The position numbers were made by a program, and so were the translations under genes. Positions 38,776 to 51,150 of a DNA stretch of 64,000 nt are shown here, piece by piece; position 1 is the stretch's first letter; every line of letters begins with the position of its first letter. Under the pieces are notes generated by a model. It was not told the origin of the DNA and did not search any database. It saw nothing but the letters and a program-made list of their open reading frames with translations. The stretch spans positions 418,811 through 482,810 of the forward strand of contig VXAU01002296.1 in the NCBI GenBank assembly GCA_013399695.1. The letters run 5' to 3'. Source of the DNA: Formicarius rufipectus. Its lineage: Eukaryota; Chordata; Aves; Passeriformes; Formicariidae.

Positions 38776-40187
38776 ATCACAGAATCACAAAATATGCTGA
38801 GTTGGAAAGGACTCACAAGGATTGTCGAATTCATCTCTTTGCCCTGCACAGGACCATCCCCAAGAGCCACAGCATGTGCCCAAGAGTAGTGCCCAAACAC
38901 TTCCTGAACTCTGTCAGGTTTGGTGCTGGGACCACTTCCCTGAGGAACCTGTTCCAGTGCCCAACCACCCTCTGGATAAAGAACCTTTTTCTGATATCTA
39001 AACTAGACTTCCCCTGACACAACTTCAGGCCATTTCCTCAGGTTCTGTCACTGGTCACCATAAGAGAAGAGATCAGTGCCTGCCCCTCCTCTTCTCCTCA
39101 CGGGGAAGTTGTAACTGCAAGGAGGTCTCCCCTCAGTCTTCTCCAGGATGAACAGACCAAATGATCTCAGCTGCTCCTCATACAGCTTCCCATCAAGGCC
39201 CTTCACCATTCCCTTCTGCCTTCCTTTGGACATTGTCCAATAGTTTAATATCTTTCCTATATTGCAGTGCCCGAAACTGCCCACAATATCCAAGGTGAGA
39301 CTGCCCTAGTGCAGAGCAGAGTGGGACAATCCCCTCCCTCAACAGGTTGGTGATGCTTTGTCTTAAACCTCGCAGGACATGGTTGGCCCTCCTGGCTGCC
39401 AGGGCACTGCTGACTCATACTTAACTTACCATTGACCAGGACCCCCAGGGCCCTTTCTATGGCAGTGCCTTCCAGCATCTCATTCCCCAGTCAATACATC
39501 CAGGCTTGCCCCATCCCAGGTGCAGAATCTGGTGCTTTCCAATGTTGAATTTCCTATGGTTGGTGGTTGCCCAACCCTCAAATTTGTTGAGGTCTTTCTG
39601 AAGGGCCTCCCTGCCTTTGAGGGAGTCAACAGCTCCTCCTCCCACTTTTGTGTCATCTGCAAACTTGCTCAGTATCCCTTCCAGTCCTGTGTCCAAAACA
39701 TTTATGAAGATGTAGAAGAGCACAGTGCCCAAGATGGGGCCCTGTTCAACCCCAGTAGTGACAGGTCACCAGTCTGATGTGATCCCATTCACTATTATCC
39801 TCTGTGCTTGACCCATGAGCCAATTTCTCACCCACCACATGATGTGTTTACCGGGTTGTGCTGGACAGTTTATCCAGAAGGATCCTATGAGAGACAGTAT
39901 CAAAAGCTTTACTGAAATCCAGAAATATTACATCAACTGGCTTCCCTTGATCAGCTAGGTATCATAAAAGGAAATGAGATTTGATAAGCAGGACTTTCCT
40001 CTCACGAAGTTGTTGGCTGTGACCAATGACAGCATTGTCTTTCAAGGTGTTTTTTCAATACTTTCCAGAATAATCTTCTCCATAACTTTACCAGACACTG
40101 AAGTGAGACTAACAGGACTGTAGTTTCCAGGATCCCCATTCTTGCCCTTCTTGAAAATTGGGACAAATGAATCCTTTGCTTTTGCAT
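38776..40187 (-). mobile_element. CR1 LINE, 5'-truncated, with degraded reverse transcriptase
   Basis: This reverse-strand element is about 1.4 kb long. Its 3' end is at 38776, where the plus strand reads CACAGAATCACAAAAT, the complement of the CR1 terminal repeat. From the far end inwards the translation shows the reverse transcriptase in pieces. A 'PVSLTS'-like block lies near 40100. The catalytic FADDTK motif, the CR1 form of the polymerase aspartate box, lies near 39650. Then come thumb-region residues such as DLNKFEGWA and the downstream pieces to the 3' UTR. These blocks fall in different frames with stops between them, so the copy is dead. The endonuclease and ORF1 are absent, as expected of 5' truncation. 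Confidence 0.95.
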
Positions 40188-43100
40188 AAAGCCATAATAA
40201 GACTAACCATCAGTATTCTGGTTAGGAATTGATCAGGTGGTAGTGACTTTATTACTACTTCACGTTACATACGAGGTTAGCGTAGTGGTTAGTCTCAGAT
40301 TAATCTGAAGAGTGTGTGTGTGTGTTTTCAGATATGCCTGAGATTTCGGAAGGTGCAAAGTTAAGAAGCATTTGAGTGTTTCTAATATAAAAGCATCAAT
40401 CTTTCTTATAAGCACTCAATGTGCCAGGAGTTTTGAGATGCATTTTGAACTCTTCTCTGAAAGAAACAGAGAAGCCAAGACAGAGCAAGCTGCAACCTGT
40501 TGATGGCAAGCACACAGCTTTCCCAGCTACTGCAGTTTGTGTCATTCAGTCAAGTCATACAGTAAATTTAGTAATTTATATCTTGAACCAGAGAAGGCTA
40601 AATATAAGATCCAAATAGCAAAAATAATAGCAACCAGCACATCACCAAGTCCCAATCTGAATTGTATTTGAACAGATAGGTTCAAAAGCTGAAGAGTATT
40701 GTAAAGTGTTGTTCCTTTCTGTGAATAAAGCATAAACAGAAAGTAGTGCTAACTTTGTGATACGCTTTGTATCACAAAGGATGTGACTCATCCTTCCAGC
40801 TCTGTATATAAGTTCTGCCATCACAGAGAAAGTGCGTTTTGTTGACAATAAGCCTCAACAACAGGTTTCCCTGAATCACTGTTGAATACCACTTACATGC
40901 TCGTGATGGAGCTGCTATTCAGTGTGGTTATGAAAGCCATGACTGAGAATTGATTCCACTCATAATGCGGATCAGATGTAAGACTGCCTATAGGAGTATT
41001 ATAGCCATACATATTGCCAACAGAGAAAGAAAGAAAGAAAACAGTAAAGAAAGATTTTAACTCTTCTGGTACAGTTAAATAATGTTATATTTAAATAGTT
41101 TCATGAAATCACAAGTTGGTCACCTCAAATTTTGATACTGAATTTTGTTTTTGTTTTTGTTTTTTGTTGTTTTTTTTAATTATTTTTTATTTTGCAGGCT
41201 TTTAAAAGATACACTCCTTTTTTTAAAAAAAATTTGATTTTTGTGTTCTGAACCTTTCATGGTTTAAGCTTTTAATTTGTACTGATGAAAACTGCAAATT
41301 TATATTAAAAATAAAAAAGGTAATTCTTGTAAAATTTCTACATACCAACACTTGAAGTTTTAAGGGAAACATTCTGAGGTTTCAAATAAAGAAATAAAGC
41401 TCTAAGTCATCACCAAAGTTATGCTATGAAGAGTTAGATCAGTTTATGTACAAGAATGAGTGAAATGGTCTGGCTACTGAAATTGATTTCAGCCTTTTAC
41501 CATTGAGATCATTGAAGGCTGAGTTCTATTCTCTTAATCCTTTCACTGTCTTGTCCAGTGGTAATCTGCTTGTCTCCTGTCTCTGAATCCTCACCTTTAA
41601 ATGGGAGCAATTCCTCCCATCTGATCAGTGGTGAGTCAGTTTAGAAGAGAGGGAGGCTGGGCTAATCTTCAAAGAGGCAGCACGGTTGTTATAAAATTAA
41701 AATCATTCTTCCTTGTCACACAAGCTAAGGAGGTTTAAGTTCATTGATCAGGTCTCAAAGTCATCAAAGTTTGTGAGATGTAGAAAGCTAAAACAAGGTG
41801 TTTATAATAAAAGTGTAATTATAAATGGTATTAAAAGTGACTGATTATTCTCACCTTGCTGAAGTCTTGGTCAAAGTTGGGAACTTTGCAGCTAAGGATT
41901 ACCTTGTTATTTACTTAAATCTATACTACTATTCAAACATAAATTTTGGCCCAGATTGTTCTATTCTGTGCTAAGACAGTTGATAAAATACAGAATTTTG
42001 AATGTGTATAACCTTTAGGAGTAGCATGGAAAACGAAAATGTTCTAATAAATACTTTTTAAAAAGATATATGATATCCACAGCAAAGCCTTTATGCAGAA
42101 GTTTTGAATTGGTGTAAGTAATTAATTTTTTAGCTTTCCATATAATAATAGTCATTTAAAAATGAGTAATTGAATTATGAACAGTAATTTTGGAGGTTTG
42201 CCCTTTTTAAAAAATAAAGTTTTTATTTACTAAACTTATTTTTGAATGCTAAATAATAGGTGTATTAACGATTTCTGTTATTTTCTTTTGACCTGTGTTC
42301 TGACATCTGATAATAATAGCATTGTTTTTTTGATTGCAGTTTTAATATGTTGCTTTTCTTCAACTCATTTATAAGTGAAGACTTGATTCCTTAATGGTTA
42401 TTGGTCATCCATGTCTTGTTATGTAGAGAGATTTGGGATAACTTTTTACATCAGCACACATCAACTTATGTTTATTTCTCTTGAATTATTCTCTTGAATA
42501 CAGTTTACTGTTTAGTTTTCTGGTAACTCAGTCTTATTAAGTCCTGCAGTTTCTGACACTGAGCCATATTTTAAATTCATAAATAACTTAATTCAACTTA
42601 ATTTTCCTGATCGTAACTTTTCTTCCATATTTTATCCCACTATTTCTCTATGCCATTATCTTTTGTCGTGTGAAAAACCAATTTATTAGTGCACTGGCAA
42701 GGGTTGCTGTTTAGTTCTTTTTGAAAATATCATTCAGATTAGTGATACAACAGGCATTTAATTTAGACTGAGCTGGGATGCTCTATTACCTCCCCAAATT
42801 TTAATTGAATAGAGCCTTGCTTGACTGTAACTGTTCCTTCAAGTCTATCTTACCCCTCCTGAATAGGGGCAGTTCCATGCAGATAGCTGACTTTAAGTAT
42901 TGTTGTTTTAACCTATCTTACATTTTATTATTTAGGAACTGTGATGTGGAGTATTCTTAATTAAGACAAAAGAATCCAAAGTATTTATTTCATGTAACTC
43001 CTCTGAGCATGTGTGGTCTTTGGGTTTTTTTTTAGAATTTAATCAACCTTGTGTAGATTTTCACATTTGCATGGGTTTTCCTTTTAGAAGAGATAACTTG

Positions 43101-45345
43101 TCTGATAATATGGTATTACATGAAGCTAATACATATATTAATAGAAAATAATGCTTGGTAAAGGAAAGATTTTTTAAACGGAGTTGGAGCTTGTTTCACA
43201 CAAAATTCTTAGAAGTCATGGATGACCTAAAACTTTATAATGTTCTAGTTGAACTGAAATCAGTTATTTTGCTGACATAATTAAAATAAATATTGCATTA
43301 GAAATGTTTTCCTGCAACCTCCAATGTCTTAGCTGCTTTTTTTCACAATCCTGTAAAAAAATCATTGGTACATCCTATATTTAGGGGTGAATAGGATTTA
43401 TTACTGGATATTGTTAGGATAGCATTACTGAATATCAAACCTCCCTCTGTCTGTTCCCTTTTGAAACATTAATTAGCTTTTGACCTCTGCAAAATTCATA
43501 CATAACTTTTTATTTATCTTTTCTATTTAGACAGATAAGGATAGGGGAAAATACTACTTTATATAGTTGTTAAACTTTAACATACAAGGGACAGTTAAAC
43601 AAATGAACAAGTAATAGGTTAATAAAAACATAATAACAAAAAACTCACAAAGAATAAGATATCCAACTGCTTTGCAGAAGGACAATTTATCAGAAACAGG
43701 TATCAGAACCTGACTACAAAACCTAACTCCAGATGCCCATAGTGTACACATCTAGATCTTAGAACATCATCTAGACACTTGTTATAGTCAATGGAAAGAA
43801 ATGGGCATTTATAAAGGAGGGCTCATCTTAGCCTGAGACAGATGTCTAAACTGCTTTTGATGTCTCTGGATCTAAAAGAGTTTATAGCTCTTCAAGCTAG
43901 ATTAAGAAATAGCTGACTGCAATTAGGTCTGGACTGATGATTGTCACCCCTTAAAGCACAGAGAATGGAAATACTTGGTTTAAAGGAATTTTTTTCTAAT
44001 TTTATTACGCACTTTTCATCTTTTAACTTCCTTGAATATAGTTGGCATTTTGTTGATATATTCTAATTTGATTTAGAAACTTGTTTAACTTGGTACACAG
44101 TTCATCTACACAAAAGATTATACTTCCATAATTGTTTTAAAATGAACATATAGGTGCTCAAATAATTTTAGATCCTTACTTCTGTGTTAGATATATGTTT
44201 CACATCCAATTAAAAATCAAAATGGAAAAGTGTACATAGATTCATAATGGCGTATAGGTGGGGTATATTAATTGAGTTAATTTGTGTCTGAAACACTGGT
44301 TAATCGTATTTGTTATGCTTGTAATGCTTGTAAATCAGACAAAAAATTGCTTAATTGTAAATTACATAATGATTAAAGCTCACATGTGATTTCAAAGGAT
44401 GGCTATGTTTAAATTTGCATAGTATACTAGTCGACTGAGAAACATTTATTTCATTTAGACTTTGGAATGAATGTTTCCAGCAGATGCTTACTGTATGCTT
44501 AGAAGTTAATGAGTGATTTTATTTGAAAATGCATTACATATTCTTTTACTATTTTTCTCTTAGAAGTTTTCATAAGTTATTTACAAAATAAAAACAAATA
44601 GTGCTTTTTAATTCTAGCGTGTGAATTCAAAATAAATGCAAACCTTCATGAATATCTACTTTTTAGAATGACCTAGAAAGTACAAACCACAGCTTTGAAA
44701 TAAATGTTTTACTTTCAGGTTGACAGGAAGAACATCTATATTGCTACTCCTCTTTTAAAAAGGAAATTCAAAATTACTATTAAATGCAAATTCCTTTTTC
44801 AGTGTCATGCTGGTGAATTACATTGAAAATAGTTTTGTTTTTCAAAGTGTACATTCATCTTAAACAATACCAGATACCCCAGAAGTCTGAATGTTGTTGT
44901 ATTATTTTTGCTTTATGTTTAAAGAAAATCAAAAGTTTTTAACAAGTTTTATCTTTTCACAAAAACATGTTTTTTACTGATTGGCAGTTTAAGCCTGATT
45001 GAGGAATAGAATGAAGAAAACAAACAAAAAAAAACCCCAAACCCTTTTACATGAAATGTTTTTACTTAACAGCCAAAAATACAGCAGCAATACTATTGGC
45101 AAATAATGTAAGTACAACTATCAATCCATAAAATGTATCATATATAAAAGGTAAATTCTGAGCCAAATTTATCTTGTAATTTAGGAATGAAATATCTGAC
45201 CAAATGTGATTTCTGATAATTAATATCTTGCTCATAGTGAGTGACAATTTTTTCATTTTTTAAATAAATTAGACATTCCATTGATTTAATACAGTGGTGT
45301 TCCTAATTAATAATTAATGTAATGATGCAATACTAACCACAGAAC
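40188..45345. other. AT-rich noncoding stretch with simple repeats
   Basis: No gene was recognised. It holds a (GT)n run at 40312-40325, a (GAAA)n run at about 41024-41041, a (TTTTG)n-like run at about 41143-41180 and an 11-base-stem hairpin at 40754-40780. Some A/C-rich sequence occurs near 45018-45045. Confidence 0.55.
40754..40780. repeat. Perfect hairpin, 11-base stem
   Basis: CTTTGTGATAC and GTATCACAAAG are exact reverse complements around a 5-base loop, GCTTT. Confidence 0.92.
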
Positions 45346-45810
45346 TTAATCAGAGAAAATCCATAACAATATTGTCCAAATCAGAACTGTCAGTAGTAGA
45401 GACTGAATGGAGGTGTTGGGATTGTGGCGTGCCAGGGAATGTGAAAGAACATGTTTCATGATTGTGCTGGAATAAATAAGATCTTGAGAACATAATCTTA
45501 GAAGACATTGCTTGAGAATGACAAATACAATAACAAGCATACAATATAATATACTTACTCTTTTTGTCTTAAAGAAAAAGCTCTTGAAGACATAACTTAT
45601 AGCTGGATCAAGGTAATGCTTAACTTTGTGCCTGAGTTTTATCCACTCTAAGATTTTGCCTTCGAGTTTCAGAAATATTTGCAGTTTCATTTTGAGTTTT
45701 ATCATTACAACATTCTGTAACTTCTGGTAGGACCTGTATGGCATAGACGGGATCAGTGACAATGGGAATGGGAACTTCTTAATGGAGTGGTAATACTCAA
45801 ACTTTTGCAT
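45346..45810 (-). other. Long reverse-strand open frame, possible exon at 45559-45733
   Basis: A 154-codon frame runs without a stop in AT-rich DNA, longer than composition alone makes likely. Within it, 45559-45733 has a good acceptor on the reverse strand (a pyrimidine-rich run ending CATACAG) and a consensus donor, GTAAGT. The second reverse frame is also open for about 50 codons in the first half, and the third at the end, so the region may simply be poor in stops. The encoded residues (lysine-rich, then a hydrophobic stretch) match no protein I know. A chance open frame, a decayed pseudogene and a true exon all remain possible. Confidence 0.15.
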
Positions 45811-47358
45811 ATTGTCTGGATCCTTATTGAGATGTTAGCTAATTAGAATTCAGAATCACTTCTTGAAAATGGTACTGCCCCAATATATTTACAAGAGTTA
45901 TATTTTTGTTAAAAGGAAATAGCAACAAATATTTTTGCTTTAATAAACCATGATCCAATTGAGTTTAACTTTGTAACTTATCTTTAACCATGTCAGTATT
46001 TATCCTTCAGTTGTTTTCTTAGAAGTGATGTTGCTTTTTAAAAATCAAACTCTTTATAGTGCTTCAACATTGTCCCTGTTTTGACCTTTATTTTGATAAT
46101 TCACAAGATTGAAGAAGGATCAGAAATTCAAGGGAAGTAATCTAAAATGATTTTAATAAAACCCTCTCATCTTTACTACATGTGTAAAAAAAATCTATTA
46201 CAAATCTGTCACAAAAATTACTTGCTTGTAAAACTAGTATTTAATGAAAAATACTATAAATTATGAACTGTTTAGACTAATTAGTTTAAACTGATGTGGA
46301 TATGCTTCTGGCTATATTTTGGAAAAAGAAATAGAGGTCCTTTAGTCTCACAGGTCTCAGCTTTTCTGCTTAGTGTATTCATATGAACCAATTGAGTTAG
46401 TAAGGATGTGAACTGGTATGGAATGAAATGAAATGAGATTAAATGGGGAGAGTATTTCATCTTTCCTGAAAGGTTTCTGGTTTGGAAACCTGAACAGCAC
46501 TTCGATGAAATTTGGTTCTAATTTTATATTTGGTGATTTCCAATGAATTGCTCGTTTGATTTTTTTCTTTAAAACTTTACTGTTATGTTAAATTTATGTA
46601 AATGTCATCTAGTAAGTCCATCCTTAAAAATAGGCTATTTTAATTCCAATGAAATTTTAAATCAATTTTAAATGTCTTATTTAAATTTCAAATATGAATT
46701 TAGTTAAATACATGATTCCCATTTTTGTCATTGTTATATTATTAATCATTGTGGATTTGATTCTTATTTACATATATATATATATAAATGTATACATAGA
46801 GATGGTTATAAATACACATGCACTTCCCTTTTGAGAGCTCTAAACTTTCACTTCTGAATGATATCTGTAAACCTCTAACACTTTTTAAAAAACTTCTGTT
46901 AATAAAAAGAGACTTGAAAAACTTTAGAGATCTGTAGGGAGCTGTTCTTTATTCTTTTATGGATATTGTATATGGGCATCTCATAGTGATCATAATATAA
47001 CCAGTGAGGAATGCATTCTTTTCAGAGAAAAAAAAGACAGAGTTCTTGAGTATTTAAAACACATTCTAAAATAATTGTTGGCACCAATTTTATGTGGTTT
47101 ATTTGGCCTTATTCAGCTTCTCTTTAAACCAGTACAACAGTTTATTTAAAAGCCACAAGTACTAATCTGTAACCATACACAACTTTAACAAGTTTTCTCA
47201 CATAAATCTATCAATATGTATCTATCTATCCACAGTAAGGTGACCTGCTTTGTCGAGGTGGAGTATTTCTGGATGATGTAGAAAGCTTTTAGATTTGTAA
47301 TACCAGTATATATTAGTGTACTCACAGAGTTGAACTAAAACGCGCATATTAACCTTTC
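45811..47358. other. AT-rich noncoding stretch
   Basis: No gene was recognised. An (AT)n run occurs at about 46772-46786. Confidence 0.55.
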
Positions 47359-47422
47359 AAATACACTCCGAAGTTTTAAATATACACTAAAGTTTTAGTG
47401 GAATACACTAAAGCTTTATTGG
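47359..47422. repeat. Three degenerate copies of a ~22-base unit
   Basis: The motif AATACACTAAAGYTTTA with flanking bases recurs three times at about 21-23-base spacing, with point differences between copies. It looks like an old minisatellite seed. Confidence 0.75.
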
Positions 47423-47704
47423 AAGAGGAGAAACTCAAATAAAAAACATGCAAATGAGGCAGGTTTTAAACATGTGTGTGATACTATTTAGCTTATAGAT
47501 AAATACAAGTGGTTTTACAGAATCTCTGCAAGCTCCAAGGAATACTGCAGTGCTTCCCAAAACCAAAACCACATGTTTCTACCCCTTAACAGAAGTTTAT
47601 GGGTTAAGTGCTCTAAACACCCACCCAACCTCACCAGCCCAGCTATAAACAATTGTTGATGCAAGATTTCACTCACTATTTTGGCAGTTTGTGCCTTCAC
47701 TTAC

Positions 47705-47938
47705 GACATCCTCATCAGACAAAAGTGAAACCTTTCCTCGTCCTCTGGAAGCCCCCAAACCCATGTACTTTACCTGCAAAAGTATTTTCTTTCCAGATCT
47801 GGCAGAATCAGATATCCTGTAGTGTTTGAGTTCTCTTGTGAATCCTTACTTAAAGCAGTAGAAGAAAATGTAGCTTTGTAATTTTGTGCAGGGTAATACA
47901 AACATGAGGTAAAATTGGGTAAAAGATGAAAAGACTTC
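47705..47938 (-). other. Possible exon region, reverse strand
   Basis: This slightly GC-richer patch has two overlapping exon models on the reverse strand. Model one is 47774-47938, with an acceptor ending TTCCTTAG and a donor CAG|GTAAAG, open for 54 codons. Model two ends at 47705 with the donor GTAAGT, in a different frame. Only one can be right. The first ends with two bases of a codon, which fits the phase of the candidate exon at 45559-45733. No protein family was recognised. All three reverse frames are fairly open here, which weakens the case. Confidence 0.15.
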
Positions 47939-50664
47939 CTAAGGAACTGGATTTTAAAAAGGATTTTTTAAAAGGAATATGAAGTACAGGTTTTGCTTGG
48001 CAGATAAGAAAAAGGAAGGCTTAGTTAGTGAGCAATGAGTGAGGAATGTGTTTATGCTTTTTCTTTTTAAAATTTGGCTATCCTAATCAGCATCTGCCAT
48101 AAATCTATTAATTAGATTTTAATTTTATTCTGTTAAAACTGTTTTCTGTTAGTTCTGAGGAGATTCCAGGTTGTGGGACATGGGACTGAATTGCCAAATT
48201 TCATCACAATTGTGTAATAGTGTTCAGTAGGGTCTAAACCAAGATTCTCTGTGTGTGTGATCAGATTGATGTCTTTTGAATCAAATAGTCATGAATTGAA
48301 AAGCCTTTGTACCCACCTACTAAACCAACTAATTTCCAGAAGGAAAAAGAAAAAAAAAAGTTATTTTTAAATTGGTGTACTAACCAATCTGTCAATATGA
48401 CACTCAGGCTGAATTTATTCTTTATAACTATTATAAGCCGTTCTTTTAGTCCCATTGTTACTAGGTGGGTATTTAGCAGCAAAGAGCATATGTCTATATG
48501 GAATTCTTCAGAGCCTATGCTGGCTCTTGGCCAGCTGGGAGTTAGTAAAGGTGGAAGAGAGCTGGGACAATTTTCTCATGAAAACAGAGTAAATAGGGTA
48601 GGAAAAGAGAAGAAATTACGGAAAGGGGGAACTTAAAGTAATTGCAGCAAAAAGGGAGAAGAAGCAATATAGATTGCGTGACAAAATTTCTCTACACTCT
48701 CTGGAGAAACCTGAGCTTTGCTGGTTTTGCTGCCCACAGAAAAACCTGATTATCACAAAAGATCTAGCACTTTTTATATGCTGTATCTCTATTAGGAAGT
48801 TAATCAGATAAATAACAAATGTAGTTTTCCTTTTTTCTTCTCAGATAGATCTGTTTATTTCTATGGATATATATCCCTACCATATTCTGGTAAGTGTTGG
48901 AAATTAAATTCCTCTGTTGCTGGAAGGAGTCTCAGTCTTGTGTTTTCTTTAGACTTTCTTATCATTTATCCATCCCTCCTTCTGAACACATCATCTTTGC
49001 CCAATATGGTTTCTTCTGAAGTTGTACTAAGAAGTATGTGTATGAAAATCATTTATAACCTGTATTGCTCTTCTGAGTTTCTGTAATGCAGCTAGCCAGC
49101 CAGTGCCCTTAAGGCACAGCTGGGCTGTAATAAATGGGGCAGTCCAATCCTCTTAAGGCTACTGCTCTAAACTACTTTGCTGAAGTAAAAAACCTGCATT
49201 CTTCAGTTTAAAGAAACTAGTAATACAATCGAGATTTGACTACTGTCAAGCTGTCCGGCTGTAGATTCACTCTCAGCACTGCGTCTTGTGGGGCAAATCA
49301 GAAGAAGGGATTATTAAGTAGCAATAAACTCATCTGTTATTAACTTCCGGCACACGTGTGTCGAGGCCAGATTTTGCTTTTCTCTGTTGCTTTTGGTGGG
49401 TTGCTCTATGAAAAGACAGGTAATGTAGTCCTCCCAATTTATTTGGGCTTGTTGTATAGTGTGGGTGGATCTCAAAATTTCTGAAAGACTAGGTGTATTC
49501 CTTAATACTATAACTTCAACTTAAAATATGAGATCTCTTTTAGAAAGATATAAAAAATATAAAGATTTGAAAATATAGATAATCTTCCACATCTGTCAAC
49601 AGTTGGTACTAATAGGTTATTTATTTTCATTATTTAGAAATAAAGAAATGTGACTTTTATATTAATACAGCCAAATAATAGGTTTCTACCATTGGATTCC
49701 AAAAATGCTTTTTTCTGTTAAATTAAATGACTGCCTACTCTAAAGTATCTCATGCCTTATAGATACTTACAGTTGGTTAGCAAGTTATCTCTTAACCCCT
49801 TGTTATATAAATGAACTGGATTATAGTTCCAGTATTTCTATTTGAGAGGAACATTTTAGCTGGCTGAGACTTAGATGAGTTATACCGAGAAAGATGGGCC
49901 CATCTGTTTGATTGATATTTTCCATTGTATCAAGACTGAGGTCATCTGAAAAAAATTAATCTCTGATTTACAATGGAAGTAATAAATTTGGGACAATAAA
50001 AGTTCTTCAGAGAACTTACATTGTCTGACAATTTTCCACTTAGAATTTTCAAGATCTGTGTATTTAAACAGTTTTAATCCATGAAATGTAGAGTATTGAT
50101 TTTGTATGGTACTTGAAAATGTCATGCAAGATTAAATCTTATAGCAATCTGAGTGTACTATGACAATGCAAGTTAATATTGTTAACCGAACTTGTTGTAG
50201 CATAAAAAATGGTATCAAGTTTAGTTGACAAGACTTACAAGTGAATGAATTATGCTACCATTTCTTAATTATTTACTGTTCAATCTTTCTAGAATTTATA
50301 ACGGTTTGATGTCAGTCTACCTGTAGTTTCTCAGGTTTGATCTTCCTAAACACAAACACCACACAGAGTTTTTGCAAAACTCTTTATCTTTTAGAGTATT
50401 CCAAAGCTTTTTAAAATACTTCATTAATGTTTCAGAGAATCCTTTTTGGTTTAATTTCTCTCCACTGACTTTAATACTTTTGGGGTATAAATGATCTCTC
50501 TGGATTTTAATAAAGCGTCTTCCGTTTTCCCAAATTGAGATTTGCTAAATGCATATTCTTTCATAAACACATTTTAAGAACTGGTCATTATTTTCTTAAT
50601 CTCTAATGGTTGTGAATTTTTATTAACATCTTTTGGTTTTCCTCTTATTTATATGCCTGTCTTG
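47939..50664. other. AT-rich noncoding stretch
   Basis: No gene or named repeat was recognised. The 109-codon plus-strand frame at 48307-48636 is lysine-rich and overlaps a reverse frame. Confidence 0.5.
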
Positions 50665-51150
50665 TGATGTGTTGACCCTGGCTGGACACCAGGTGCCTAT
50701 CAAACCCACTCTATCCCTGTCCTCCTCAGCTGGACAGGGCAGAAAAAAAGATAATGAGAGACTCAAGAGTTGGGATAAAGGCAGGGAGAGATCATTCAGC
50801 AATTACAGTCACAGGCAAAACAGGCAAATTAATTTAGTTTATTTCCAATCAAAATCAGAGTAGGGGAATGAAAACAAAACCAAACCTCTCACATATTCTC
50901 ACTCCTCTCTCTGCCTGCCATTGGTGTTGTGCAGCAACCTTTCCCCTTTTTAAATATGTTATTCCAGAGGTGGTACCACCATCACTGATGTTCTCAGCCT
51001 TGGCCAGCAGCAGGTCCATCCTGGAACCATCTGTTTCAGCTCTTTTAGCCTTAGGGACAGCTTCTAGCATTTTGTCACAGAAGCTACCCCTGGAGCCCCC
51101 CTGCTACCAAAACCTTGCCATGCAAATCCAGTACATTTTTTTGGCTCAAA
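50665..51150. mobile_element. Avian dispersed repeat, internally deleted, family unassigned
   Basis: The left block (about 50665-50885), beginning at TGTTGACCCTGGCTGGACAC and including AGCTGGACAGGGCAGA and AGGCAGGGAGAGATCA, and the right block (about 50886-51150), with CTCACATATTCTCACTCCTC, TGTTGTGCAGCAACCTTTCC and CTACCAAAACCTTGCCATGC, are both parts of a repeat I recall as common in bird genomes. In the remembered form a long GC-rich segment of related subunits lies between them. Here they are directly joined, so this copy has probably lost its middle. Open frames on both strands across it are incidental. I cannot say with confidence whether it is an LTR. Confidence 0.55.

Noticed and set aside
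38802..39777. Forward-strand open frames across 38.8-39.8 kb
   Set aside because: They are antisense to the reverse-strand CR1 reverse transcriptase.
40270..40300. tRNA A-box-like GTTAGCGTAGTGGTTAG, possibly a SINE
   Set aside because: No B box follows; a (GT)n microsatellite lies where it should be.
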